From assembly GCA_004557125.1 (NCBI GenBank), contig SFET01000031.1:1-47393 (forward strand): DNA of 47,393 bases. Reading direction: 5' to 3'. This DNA is from Clostridiales bacterium. Its GTDB lineage: Bacteria > Bacillota > Clostridia > Christensenellales > Aristaeellaceae. Positions 6,518 to 14,577 of the stretch are shown one piece after another. The translations under genes and the position numbers were made by a program. The number at the start of each line of letters is the position of its first letter. The first letter of the stretch is position 1. Below the pieces are notes generated by a model, which was not told the origin of the DNA, searched no databases, and saw nothing but the letters and a program-made list of their open reading frames with translations.

Positions 6518-9076
6518 ATGAATCAGAAGGGCAAGCTGCGGATCTTCTTCAGCTATGCGGATGGCGCCGGCAAGACCTGGGCGATGCTGCGCGCGGCAAA
6601 GGCGGAGCAGCGCGGGGGGCGAAGGGTGCTGATCGGCAGCATCGGCGCGCGCACGCGCAAGTCGTACAATGCAATTCCCTGTCTGCTGCCGCGGCGCGTG
6701 CAGGTGGACGACCGGGTGCAGATGGAATTCGATCTGGACCGGGCGCTGGCTGCGCAGCCGCAGCTGCTGCTGTTGTGCGATCTGGCGCACACCAACGCCG
6801 GCACCGGCAGACATACCCGGAGATATCAGGACGTGGAGGAGCTGCTTCGCGCGGGAATCGATGTCTACACGACGCTGAACGTGGGCCAGCTGGAGGGCAT
6901 GCATGAGGCCGTCGGCGGCGATGGCGCCGAGTGGATTCCCGACGCGATTTTTGATGCCGCGGATCAGGTGGAATTTGTGGATGTCGATCCGGAAGAGCTG
7001 CTGGATCGCCGGGGAGGCGTGGCGGCGGAGGAGCTGCACCGGCTGAATCTGTTGCGTCAGCTGGCGCTGCAGCGCTGTGCGGACAGGATCGGCCGGACCT
7101 GCGCCGACGTCCGTGCGGCAGGCGCAAAGCGCGAGCACATCCTGGTGTGCCTGTCGGCGGCGCCGTCCAACGCCAAGGTGATCCGCATGGCGATCCGCAT
7201 GGCGGACGCGTTCCGCGGCAGCTGCACGGCGCTCTTCGTGCGCAATCCGGCCATGGAGCCCCTGCGGTCCGGGGATCAGCAGCGCCTGACCTCCAACATG
7301 AAGCTGGCCGGGCAGCTGGGCGCAAAGATGGAGATCGTCACCGGCGAGGACGTGGCCTTCCAGATCGCGGAGTACGCGCGCCTGTCGGGCGTGACGCAGA
7401 TCGTGCTGGGCCGCAGCGTCGCGGCGCACGAGCGGCTGGTCAACAAGCAGTCCATCGCGGATCGCCTGATCCAGCTGGTGCCGGGCACGGAGATCCACAT
7501 CATTCCCGACGGCGAATCCCAGCAGAAGCTGCGACGGCCGGTGGGACGCCTGCGCGCGCCCCACGTCACGCCCTCGGACATGGTCAAGAGCCTGGCCATA
7601 CTGGTCATGGCCACCGCCCTGAGCCTGGTGTTCTACGAGCTGGGCTTCAGCGAGGCGAACATCATCATGGCCTACATCCTGGGCGTGCTGGTGACCGCCG
7701 TCACCACCAGCAACCGCCTGTGCAGCAGCGCATCCTCCATCGCCAGCGTCATCATCTTCAACTATCTGTTCACCGAGCCGCGCTTCACGCTCAACGCCTA
7801 CGACACCGGCTATCCGGTGACCTTCCTGGTCATGCTGGCGGTGGCGCTGATGACCGGCTCGCTGGCCTACCAGCTGAAGGCCCACGCCCGGGAGTCCGCC
7901 CAGACGGCCTACCGCACGCGCATCCTGTTCGAGACGAACCAGCAGCTCAGCCAGGCGGCGGACCGGGACGCCATCCTGTCCGTCACTGCGGTGCAGCTGG
8001 TGAAGCTGTTCCGGCGCAACGTGGTGATCTATCCGGTGGAGGGCGACGCACTGGGCGAGGCGAGCCTGCACACGTCGCCGGAGCTGGAGGCGCCGGACGC
8101 CCTGGCGGACGAGCGCAAGGTGGCGGAGTGGACCTTCCGCAACAATCGCCAGGCCGGCGCCACCACGGACACCTTCGCCCAGGCGCGGGGGCTGTATCTG
8201 GCCATCCGGATCAACGATCGCGTCTACGGCGTGGCGGGCATCGCCATGGGGGACCAGAGCCTGAGCGCGGCGGAGCACGGCATGCTGCTGGCCATCCTGG
8301 GCGAGTGCGCCCTGGCGATGGAGAATGAGAAGAACGTTCGGGAGAAGGAGGCCGCCGCGATGCAGGCCCGCAGCGAGCAGCTGCGCGCCGATCTGCTGCG
8401 CACGATCTCCCACGACCTGCGCACGCCGCTGACCGCCATCTCCGGCAACGCCAGCAACCTGATCTCCAACGGCGCGGGCTTCGACGAGGCCACCCGGCAG
8501 CAGATCTACACCGACATCCGCGACGATGCCCATTGGCTGATCAACCTGGTGGAGAATCTGCTGTACGTGACGCGCATCGAGGACGGCCGCATGAAGCTGC
8601 GCTGCTCGGTGGAGCTGATGGACGAGGTGCTGCAGGAGGCGCTGCGCCACGAGAGCTGCGAAACCCGCAACCACAGCGTGGTCCTCAGGCGCACGGAGGA
8701 TCTGCTGCTGGCGCGCATCGACGCCCGGCTGATCATTCAGGTGATCCTCAACCTGGTGGACAACGCCCTCAAGTATACGCCGCCGGGTTCCCACATCGAG
8801 CTCTCGGCGCGCCGGGACGGTCGATGGATCCGGGTGCGCTGCGCCGACGACGGCCCCGGAATCTCCGACGAGGACAAGGCGCACATCTTCGAGATGTTCT
8901 ACTGCGGCAGCAACCACAGCGGGGACAGCCGCCGCAGCCTGGGCCTGGGCCTGGGGCTGTGCAAGTCCATCGTCAGCGCCCACGGGGGCGAGATCCGCGT
9001 ATTTGACAATCAGCCCTGCGGCACGGTGTTTGAATTCACGGTGCCGGCGGAGGAGGTGCAGCTCAATGAACAATAG
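6518..9076 (+). CDS. kdpD: KdpD-type sensor histidine kinase
   Basis: Membrane sensor of K+/turgor that phosphorylates the KdpE-type regulator. 852 residues from ATG 6518, because GGAGG is 7 bases upstream; the ATG at 6512 abuts the site. Domains in order: KdpD N-terminal domain with Walker-like GAGKT (16-20), a universal-stress-type domain from about residue 207 (HILVCLSAAPSNAK), four closely spaced transmembrane helices (about 355-455), a GAF-like region, HisKA with phospho-acceptor His632 in ISHDLRTPLT, and an HATPase domain with NLVDNALKY and the G-rich LGLGLGLC. The USP domain binds c-di-AMP in staphylococcal KdpD; the motif here is SAAPSN rather than a strict SxS. It overlaps kdpE by 11 bases. 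Confidence 0.95.
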   Translation: MNQKGKLRIFFSYADGAGKTWAMLRAAKAEQRGGRRVLIGSIGARTRKSYNAIPCLLPRRVQVDDRVQMEFDLDRALAAQPQLLLLCDLAHTNAGTGRHTRRYQDVEELLRAGIDVYTTLNVGQLEGMHEAVGGDGAEWIPDAIFDAADQVEFVDVDPEELLDRRGGVAAEELHRLNLLRQLALQRCADRIGRTCADVRAAGAKREHILVCLSAAPSNAKVIRMAIRMADAFRGSCTALFVRNPAMEPLRSGDQQRLTSNMKLAGQLGAKMEIVTGEDVAFQIAEYARLSGVTQIVLGRSVAAHERLVNKQSIADRLIQLVPGTEIHIIPDGESQQKLRRPVGRLRAPHVTPSDMVKSLAILVMATALSLVFYELGFSEANIIMAYILGVLVTAVTTSNRLCSSASSIASVIIFNYLFTEPRFTLNAYDTGYPVTFLVMLAVALMTGSLAYQLKAHARESAQTAYRTRILFETNQQLSQAADRDAILSVTAVQLVKLFRRNVVIYPVEGDALGEASLHTSPELEAPDALADERKVAEWTFRNNRQAGATTDTFAQARGLYLAIRINDRVYGVAGIAMGDQSLSAAEHGMLLAILGECALAMENEKNVREKEAAAMQARSEQLRADLLRTISHDLRTPLTAISGNASNLISNGAGFDEATRQQIYTDIRDDAHWLINLVENLLYVTRIEDGRMKLRCSVELMDEVLQEALRHESCETRNHSVVLRRTEDLLLARIDARLIIQVILNLVDNALKYTPPGSHIELSARRDGRWIRVRCADDGPGISDEDKAHIFEMFYCGSNHSGDSRRSLGLGLGLCKSIVSAHGGEIRVFDNQPCGTVFEFTVPAEEVQLNEQ

Positions 9077-9764
9077 GATGCTGGTGCTGGTGGTGGAGGA
9101 CGACAAGTCCGTTCGCAACCTCATCGTGACCACGCTCAAGACCCAGGGCTACCGCCACATCGAGGCGCCCACCGGCGAGGAGGCCATCGTGCAGGCGGCC
9201 TCCCACAATCCGGACGTCATCCTGCTGGATCTGGGGCTGCCCGATCTGGAGGGTGTGGAGGTGATCCGGCGGGTGCGCAGCTGGTCGAACACGCCCATCA
9301 TCGTCATCAGCGCCCGCAGCGAGGACGCCGACAAGATCACCGCGCTGGACGCCGGCGCCGACGATTACCTCACCAAGCCCTTCTCCGTGGACGAACTGAT
9401 GGCCCGGCTGCGGGCGACCCAGCGCCGCCTGGCCTACACCAACATGAGCGTCGCCGCGGACGCGTGCTTTGAAAACGGCGCGCTGAAGGTGGATTACGCG
9501 GCGAACACGGCCTCGATGAACGGCGAGGAGCTGCACCTGACCCCGATCGAATACCGCCTGCTCTGCCTGCTGGCCCAGAACGTGGGCAAGGTGCTCACCC
9601 ACACCTTCATCACCCAGAAGATCTGGGGCAAGACCATGGAGAGCGACATTGCCTCGCTGCGCGTGTACATGGCGACCCTGCGCAAGAAGCTGGACCGCTA
9701 CTCGGACGGCACGCAGTACATTCAGACGCACATCGGCATCGGATACCGGATGACAAAATTGTAG
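9066..9764 (+). CDS. kdpE: KdpE-type response regulator, OmpR family
   Basis: DNA-binding regulator paired with the preceding kinase. 232 residues from ATG 9066, within the 3' end of kdpD; GGAGGAGGTG lies eight bases upstream, so translational coupling is likely. Receiver domain: acidic pocket E11-D12-D13, phospho-acceptor D55 in LLDLGLPD, conserved Lys in LTKPFSV. Winged helix from about residue 130 with LTPIEYRLLCLLAQN and SLRVYMATLRKKL. No kdpFABC genes are in the window, so the neighbouring ktrBA genes are the obvious local target. Confidence 0.95.
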   Translation: MNNRMLVLVVEDDKSVRNLIVTTLKTQGYRHIEAPTGEEAIVQAASHNPDVILLDLGLPDLEGVEVIRRVRSWSNTPIIVISARSEDADKITALDAGADDYLTKPFSVDELMARLRATQRRLAYTNMSVAADACFENGALKVDYAANTASMNGEELHLTPIEYRLLCLLAQNVGKVLTHTFITQKIWGKTMESDIASLRVYMATLRKKLDRYSDGTQYIQTHIGIGYRMTKL

Positions 9765-9802
9765 CAAAGCGCGCCGTCCCCTTGCAAAAGGCGGCGCTTT
9801 GC
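9764..9802 (+). terminator. Hairpin at the end of kdpE, weak terminator
   Basis: A perfect 9-bp stem GCAAAGCGC/GCGCTTTGC (9764-9772 with 9794-9802) starts in the kdpE stop codon. It is not followed by a T run, and its 3' arm overlaps the promoter of the next gene, so it may act only partially. Confidence 0.4.
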
Positions 9803-9810
9803 AGTATCAT
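9782..9810 (+). promoter_or_regulatory. Promoter of the BFD-like gene
   Basis: TTGCAA (9782-9787), 17 bases, TATCAT (9805-9810), about 85 bases before the TTG start at 9895. Confidence 0.55.
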
Positions 9811-9894
9811 GGAGCTGTAAGCGGCGGTGCGCATTGCGCCGCAAAAACACGATGGAAGTTCGCGCGCCGAAAGGACGCGGAAAGGAGGATCCCC

Positions 9895-10089
9895 TTGGAG
9901 AATCGCGTGATTTGCAACTGCAAACAGGTGAGTTATTTCGATGTGGAGGACGCCCTGCATCAGGCGAAGTCCTTTGATGATCTGGAAAAGATGTTTCAGG
10001 AGGTTCAGGAGATCACCCACTGCAGCACGGGCTGCGGCGGCTGCCACGACAAGATCATGGACGCTATCTCCGAGATCATTCACGGCTGA
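9895..10089 (+). CDS. BFD-like [2Fe-2S]-binding protein
   Basis: 64 residues, (2Fe-2S)-binding domain of the bacterioferritin-associated ferredoxin type. Start is TTG 9895: AAAGGAGG lies directly upstream at normal distance, while the longer frame from 9799 would run through the promoter. Cluster ligands are expected at C7 and C9 (ICNCK) and C47 and C50 (GCGGC); C43 is extra. Stand-alone BFD proteins carry electrons to or from ferritins, nitrite reductase-type or oxidoreductase partners; the partner is not evident here. Monocistronic between its own promoter and the bidirectional terminator at 10110-10147. Confidence 0.85.
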   Translation: MENRVICNCKQVSYFDVEDALHQAKSFDDLEKMFQEVQEITHCSTGCGGCHDKIMDAISEIIHG

Positions 10090-10105
10090 AGCCGTGCAAA
10101 CATGA

Positions 10106-10147
10106 CAAAACCCCTGCTTCCGTTGCGGAGGCAGGGGTCTGTTTTTT
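10106..10147. terminator. Bidirectional terminator
   Basis: 12-bp stem (10110-10121 with 10127-10138, one G-U pair). T-rich tails on both sides (TTTTTT at 10142-10147 on plus; GGGGTTTTG on minus), so it can serve both the BFD-like gene and the convergent methyltransferase. Confidence 0.88.
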
Positions 10148-10148
10148 C

Positions 10149-10934
10149 TCAGATCTCCAGGTAGGAGTCGGCGTAGAGGTTGTTGTTCTTGATGATGTCG
10201 CAGCTCTTGATGGTTTCCATCAGGCGCAGGTCGCAGGGATTGACGATGGCGCTGGTCAGGCCCTGCATCATCGCCATGGCCACCAGGGCGCTGTCCATGA
10301 TGGGCCGGATGTGCTTGGGCATGCCGTTGGAGTTGTTGGACAGGCCGCCGGTGGAGTTGAGGCCCATGTCGGAGAACATCTTGATGGCCTCCAGCACCTC
10401 CAGCTGCTTGTCCTGCATGCCCTTGACCACCAGGAACAGCGGGTCGAACCACAGATCGTCGCTCTCCATGCCGAGGCTCAGGCCGCGCTCCAGCATGTTC
10501 TGGCAGTGGGCCATGCGCTCGTCATTGTCGGCGGCGATGCCGTTGCAGGAGCACAGCGCCACGCAGATGGCGTCGTTGGCGGCGGCAAGGTCGATGCGGT
10601 TGAGGCGGTCGCCCGCGTCGGCGGAGTTGACGATGGGCTTGCCCTTCTGGCGGTTGTACACCTGAATGCCGGCCTCGATGGCCTTCATGTTGGCGGTGTC
10701 CAGCGCCAGCGGCACGTTGTCGAAGGTCTCCTGCAGGAGCTTGACGGCCCACTGCATGACCTCCTCGCCGTCGGCCTCGGCGGGGCCGATGTTGACGTCG
10801 ATGTAGTTCGCGCCGGCATCCAGCTGCTCCTTGGCGCGCTTGAGGATGGGCTCGGGGTCGCGCTCCGCAAAGGCTCTGCGGATGGCGGGGGCGGTGACGG
10901 AAATGCGTTCGCCGATGGTGATGAACTTGGCCAT
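10149..10934 (-). CDS. Methyltetrahydrofolate:corrinoid methyltransferase (AcsE/MtgA-like, pterin-binding family)
   Basis: 261 residues, the length of AcsE. Family role: moves the methyl group between 5-methyltetrahydrofolate and the Co(I) centre of a corrinoid protein in the cytoplasm, as in the Wood-Ljungdahl or methylated-compound pathways. DHPS-like TIM barrel signs: IGERISVTAPAI at the N-terminus, DAGANYIDVNIGPA, DTANMKAIEAG, IVNSADAGD and the late GGLSNNSNGMP. AGGAGG is 8 bases upstream of ATG 10934. No corrinoid protein gene is adjacent, but a RACo-type corrinoid activator is at 44036-45952. A cobalamin riboswitch lies about 650 bases upstream on the same strand and is the only clear promoter-bearing leader, so corrinoid-dependent control is likely. 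Confidence 0.87.
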   Translation of the reverse strand: MAKFITIGERISVTAPAIRRAFAERDPEPILKRAKEQLDAGANYIDVNIGPAEADGEEVMQWAVKLLQETFDNVPLALDTANMKAIEAGIQVYNRQKGKPIVNSADAGDRLNRIDLAAANDAICVALCSCNGIAADNDERMAHCQNMLERGLSLGMESDDLWFDPLFLVVKGMQDKQLEVLEAIKMFSDMGLNSTGGLSNNSNGMPKHIRPIMDSALVAMAMMQGLTSAIVNPCDLRLMETIKSCDIIKNNNLYADSYLEI

Positions 10935-11413
10935 GGATCAAACCTCCTGTATTTTCGGTGGCGGACGGCCCATCGGGCGGGCCGGCCGGTGATGCTGCGC
11001 GGGCGGACGCCGGGCAAGACGCTGCCGCTGGTGCGCAGAATATTCGAACAGGGCGGATCGCAGCCGTCGGCGCCTGCGTCCGTGCCGCGGACAATGGGCA
11101 AACCGCGGCGCGGGGGCACCCTGCGGATGGCGAAGCATGCGCCGGTGGGCGGCGCATCCCGATGTCCTGGTGAAGTCGGAATCGATGCTGCAATTCGGGC
11201 GGTGCTGCGGATACCGGCGGCCGGTCGCCCAAACCGGCCGCCTCCATCCATGATTCGTCGGGGGATATGACGACGGCAAGCGCCTTGACGCTCTGCGCCT
11301 GCCGGTGATGGCCCGCAGATGCGGACGCCTGGGAGCGGGACGCCCGCAATGCCTCTCTGAAGATGTGGAATCACGAAGGCAGACTTTGGCAAGAAGATCC
11401 ATCGCTGAGAGAC
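10935..11413 (-). other. Long GC-rich leader without a supportable gene
   Basis: 479 bases between the riboswitch terminator and the methyltransferase. Open frames exist on both strands but are arginine/proline-rich, lack ribosome binding sites and have no recognisable motif. A strong 10-bp hairpin GGCGGCCGGT/ACCGGCCGCC spans 11217-11243. It may be an untranslated leader or the remains of a lost gene. Confidence 0.4.
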
Positions 11414-11457
11414 AAAAAAACAGAACCGGATTCGAATCTTCGTTCAATCAGGTTCTG
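11414..11457 (-). terminator. Terminator downstream of the cobalamin riboswitch
   Basis: Outer stem CAGAACC/GGTTCTG with a partly paired interior, then GTTTTTTTG on the minus strand. It lies about 135 bases after the aptamer and may be the expression platform. Confidence 0.65.
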
Positions 11458-11467
11458 GATGTCGCAC

Positions 11468-11495
11468 AAAAATCGGCTGCGCAAAGGGCGCAGAT
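11468..11495 (-). terminator. Second hairpin with T run in the riboswitch leader
   Basis: CTGCGC/GCGCAG stem with a CCTTT loop, followed by CCGATTTTTG on the minus strand. It is nearer the aptamer than the stronger terminator at 11414-11457 and could be an alternative expression platform. Confidence 0.45.
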
Positions 11496-11590
11496 TGCGG
11501 CGGCAACGCCGCGAATCCGTCCGGATCGGCGCGTCCGGGCGGCCTGGCACATATCATTCTTTAGTCCGAAGAATTCGATACGCAATTCGC

Positions 11591-11745
11591 AGGCAGGTCT
11601 TCTGACTCAGCATCCTCGCCCCGCGCAGTCTTCTCGGCTCTCGCCAATGACATCTTGCACGTGACTCCGCTTCACAGCAGCGGTCCTGTCGGAGATTCGC
11701 ACTCCGTTCCCTTTTCACCCGTACAATTTGTACGGACACCTGTGA
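11591..11745 (-). promoter_or_regulatory. Cobalamin (B12) riboswitch aptamer
   Basis: Read on the minus strand the segment carries the known cobalamin motifs in order: ACAGGTG, GGTGAAAAGGGAA, GTGCGAATCTCC, GACAGGACCGCTGCTGTGA (B12-box region) and, at the 3' end, GAGTCAGAAGACCTGCC. The AGGT/ACCT ends can pair to close the aptamer. It follows a consensus promoter and precedes two terminator-like hairpins. The first intact gene downstream is the corrinoid methyltransferase at 10149-10934. Confidence 0.93.
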
Positions 11746-11772
11746 ACTCCCATATATTCTGTTTTCAATCGA

Positions 11773-11801
11773 ATTATAACACAGCTTTGCCTACTTGTAA
11801 A
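11773..11801 (-). promoter_or_regulatory. Promoter of the riboswitch transcript
   Basis: TTTACA (11801-11796), 17 bases, perfect TATAAT (11778-11773) on the minus strand, about 30 bases before the aptamer. Confidence 0.85.
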
Positions 11802-11873
11802 TACGGGTGAAAAAATAAATTCCTCGGCAGCGTGGGATCCCCGCCCCAACGGTACGCGATCAGCGAAGCGCGG

Positions 11874-11911
11874 CATATAAAAGAGCAGCGGAACTTTCGT
11901 TCCGCTGCTCT
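11874..11911 (-). terminator. Terminator of the reductase/Opp operon
   Basis: Perfect 13-bp stem (11882-11894 with 11899-11911), tetraloop, then TTTTATA on the minus strand. It is about 30 bases after the oppA stop. Confidence 0.9.
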
Positions 11912-11940
11912 GGCGTCGTCCGGTTTGGCTGTGCTGCGCG

Positions 11941-13545
11941 TCAGGCGGCGAGGTCGGCGTAGCGGTACATGGGCTCGCCCTTCTCGTTGATGCTGACGTT
12001 GGTCAGGCGCGGATTCCACAGGCAGATGTACACCTGGGTGGTGACAGGGATCACGAAGAAGTTGTCGCCCACCAGAAGCTGCTCGGCCTGATGCAGCAGG
12101 TCGTTGCGCTCCACCTGATCGCCGGTCACGTTGGAGGCCTCGATCAGCGCATCGTACTCGGGGCTGTTCACGCCGTTGTAGTTGCCGCCGGAGTAGGAGG
12201 TGTAGAGGTCGAGGTAGTTGATGGGATCGTTGAAGTCGGCGGTCCAGCTGTGGCGGATCAGATCGTATTCGCCGTTTGCGCGGGCGGAGGAGTACACCTG
12301 GTCCTCAACGCCGTTGAGCTCGATGTTGATGCCCAGGTTCTGCTTCAGCTGCGCCTGGATGGCCTGGGCCAGCAGCGCGTCCTTGTCGCTGTTGGGATAG
12401 GTGTAGGTCAGGGTCGGGAAGCCCTCGCCGCCCGGATAGCCCGCGTCGGCCAGCAGCTGCTGGGCGCGCTCCACGTCCTCGACGAACAGGGGATCGCGCT
12501 CCCTGGAGAAGTACTCGGAGGAGCAGTTGGACATCATGAACTCCGCCACATAGGAGGTGGAGGGGATGTAGTCCGAACCAATGACAGCGCAGATCTCCGC
12601 GCGGTTCATGCCGATGGCGATGGCCTCGCGCACGCGCGCATCGTTCAGGGGCTCAACGCTCAGGTTGGGCAGCATGAACTTGGAGGTCAGCATGTTCCAG
12701 ATGAACAGCTCGTCGCTGCCCGCGTAGGCGTCGGCGATGTAGTCCGGAAGGCCGGTGGCCACGTCCACCTCGCCGGTCTGATACACCGCCAGCAGCGCCT
12801 GCTGGTCATAGATCAGATGGACGTTGATGGTGTCGATGTTGACCGCGTCGGCGTTCCAGTAGTAGGGGTTCTTCTTGACGATGTAGTGGTCGCTGTCCAC
12901 GTACTCGGCCAGATAGAACGCGCCGTTGCCCAGGCTGGTGGCGGGATTCTTCCACCAGGAGGGATCCTCCAGGGTCGCAAGACCGGCCTTGGAGGGATAG
13001 AACGGGCCGACGGTCAGCAGGCTGGTGAAGTAGGTGCAGGGGGCCTTCAGGGTCATCTGCAGGGTGTAGTCGTCCAGCGCGACCACGGCAACGTCGTCCA
13101 GGCTGCCCTCACCACTGCGGGCCTCCTGCGCGCCCACGATGCTGTAGAGGACGCTTGCGTAGATGGACATGCCGTTGTCGGGGTTCAGCGCGCGCTGAAT
13201 GGTGTTGATGAAGTCGCCCGCGACCACGGGGGAGCCGTCGCTCCACTTGGCGTCCGGACGCAGATGGAAGGTCCAGACCAGCTGGTCGTCGGAGACCTCG
13301 TAGCTCTCGGCGGCCTCGTAGACCACGTTGCCCTCCGCGTCGAAGCGGATCAGGGGATCCACGCACAGCTTGGCGTACTCGGTCCACATGTCGATGGCGA
13401 TGCCGGCGGGATCGAGATCGCCCGCACCGGAGACGGTGGCGATGTTGAGCACCTTCTCCGCGCCCTCGGCGGACGCGAAGCTTAGCGAGGTGATTGCCAT
13501 GACCAGAATCAGGGCCATCGCCAGAAGCTTGCGAATGTTCTTCAT
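11941..13545 (-). CDS. oppA: Oligopeptide-type ABC transporter substrate-binding protein
   Basis: Extracytoplasmic solute-binding protein of family SBP_bac_5, catching peptides or similar nickel/glycoside-type ligands for the OppBCDF importer. 534 residues from ATG 13545, which has AGGAGG eight bases upstream. A signal peptide is clear (MKNIRKLLAMALILVMAITS, then SFASA-EG). Conserved family segments: VYEAAESYEVSDDQLVWTFH, LRPDAKWSDGSPVVAGDF, and DAGYPGG--FPTLT. There is no lipobox Cys at the end of the signal, unusual for an SBP in a Gram-positive-type cell. Last gene of the minus-strand operon, followed by a strong terminator. Confidence 0.92.
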   Translation of the reverse strand: MKNIRKLLAMALILVMAITSLSFASAEGAEKVLNIATVSGAGDLDPAGIAIDMWTEYAKLCVDPLIRFDAEGNVVYEAAESYEVSDDQLVWTFHLRPDAKWSDGSPVVAGDFINTIQRALNPDNGMSIYASVLYSIVGAQEARSGEGSLDDVAVVALDDYTLQMTLKAPCTYFTSLLTVGPFYPSKAGLATLEDPSWWKNPATSLGNGAFYLAEYVDSDHYIVKKNPYYWNADAVNIDTINVHLIYDQQALLAVYQTGEVDVATGLPDYIADAYAGSDELFIWNMLTSKFMLPNLSVEPLNDARVREAIAIGMNRAEICAVIGSDYIPSTSYVAEFMMSNCSSEYFSRERDPLFVEDVERAQQLLADAGYPGGEGFPTLTYTYPNSDKDALLAQAIQAQLKQNLGINIELNGVEDQVYSSARANGEYDLIRHSWTADFNDPINYLDLYTSYSGGNYNGVNSPEYDALIEASNVTGDQVERNDLLHQAEQLLVGDNFFVIPVTTQVYICLWNPRLTNVSINEKGEPMYRYADLAA

Positions 13546-13608
13546 AGGGGTACCTCCTGTGTTCAATATGCTAACGGTACATCTGTCCGCTGAGCGTAAG
13601 ACAAAAAA

Positions 13609-14577
13609 TCATTCCGCGTGGTAGCAGGCCACCTGACGGCCGTCGATCTCCCGAAGCGGCGGCTTCTCGTTGCGGCACTGCCAGGTGGCGTACATGCAGC
13701 GGGGGGAGAAGGGGCAGCCCGGGGGCAGATCGATGGGGCTGGGCACCTCGCCATCCGAGAGGATCAGCTTCTGCCGGCGCGCCGCCACCGGATCCGGCTG
13801 GGGCACGGCGGACATCAGCGCCTGGGTGTAGGGGTGCAGGGGATGGTCGCAGACCTCGTCCGCGTCACCCACCTCCACCAGCGCGCCCATGTACATCACG
13901 CCGATGTGCCGGCTGATGTGGCGCACCATGGTCAGGTCGTGGGCGATGAACAGGTACGAAATGCCGCGCTCCGCCTGAATGCGCTCCAGCAGGTTCACGA
14001 TCTGTGCCTGGATGGACACGTCCAGCGCCGAGATGGGCTCGTCGCAGACGATGAACTCCGGATTCAGGGCCAGCGCCCGGGCGATGCCGATGCGCTGCCG
14101 CTGTCCGCCGGAAAATTCGTGGGGATAGCGCCGGATGTGGTCGGGCTTGAGACCCACGGTCTCCAGCAGCTGCTGCACCCGCTCAGCGCGCTCCTTCGCG
14201 TCGCAGAGCCTGTAGATCTTCATCGGCTCCGCGATCAGCTCGCCCACCGTGAAGCGCGGGTTCAGCGAGGCGTAGGGGTCCTGAAAGATCATCTGCATGC
14301 GCTGGCGGTAGGGCTGCATCTGCCTGTGATCCAGATTGGTGATCTCCGCGCCGCCGCAGAAGATGCGCCCTGAGTCCGGCTCGTACACCTTCAGGATGGT
14401 GCGGCCCAGCGTGCTCTTGCCGCAGCCGCTCTCGCCCACCAGGCCCACGGTCTCGCCGCGCCAGATGGTGAGCGTCACGCCGTTGACGGCGTGCACCACG
14501 CCCTTCTTTCCGAAGGGGCCAGACTTTACGTGGAACTGCTTGACCAGATTCTCCACGCGGATCATCGGATCAGCCAT
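13609..14577 (-). CDS. oppF: Oligopeptide ABC transporter ATP-binding subunit OppF
   Basis: Cytoplasmic ATPase of the importer. 322 residues from ATG 14577 (GGGGTG upstream); a GTG at 14586 in the same frame is an alternative. Walker A GESGCGKST, Q-loop region MIFQDPYASLNPR, signature FSGGQRQR, Walker B FIVCDEPISALD, switch His in IAHDL. The C-terminal oligo_HPY extension carries the Cys pattern GCPFSPRCMYATWQC, which in related Dpp/Opp ATPases can hold an Fe-S cluster. The start overlaps the oppD stop by a few bases, indicating coupling. Confidence 0.93.
   Translation of the reverse strand: MADPMIRVENLVKQFHVKSGPFGKKGVVHAVNGVTLTIWRGETVGLVGESGCGKSTLGRTILKVYEPDSGRIFCGGAEITNLDHRQMQPYRQRMQMIFQDPYASLNPRFTVGELIAEPMKIYRLCDAKERAERVQQLLETVGLKPDHIRRYPHEFSGGQRQRIGIARALALNPEFIVCDEPISALDVSIQAQIVNLLERIQAERGISYLFIAHDLTMVRHISRHIGVMYMGALVEVGDADEVCDHPLHPYTQALMSAVPQPDPVAARRQKLILSDGEVPSPIDLPPGCPFSPRCMYATWQCRNEKPPLREIDGRQVACYHAE

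Noticed and set aside
4832..9139. A 1435-codon open frame on the minus strand across ktrA and kdpD
   Set aside because: It is the complement of strongly supported plus-strand genes in GC-rich DNA; its composition (rich in Q, H, A, R, D) is that of an antisense shadow and it has no ribosome binding site or domain.
10938..11447. Arginine/proline-rich minus-strand frames between the riboswitch and the methyltransferase
   Set aside because: No ribosome binding site, no domain, and several overlapping frames are equally open because of high GC.
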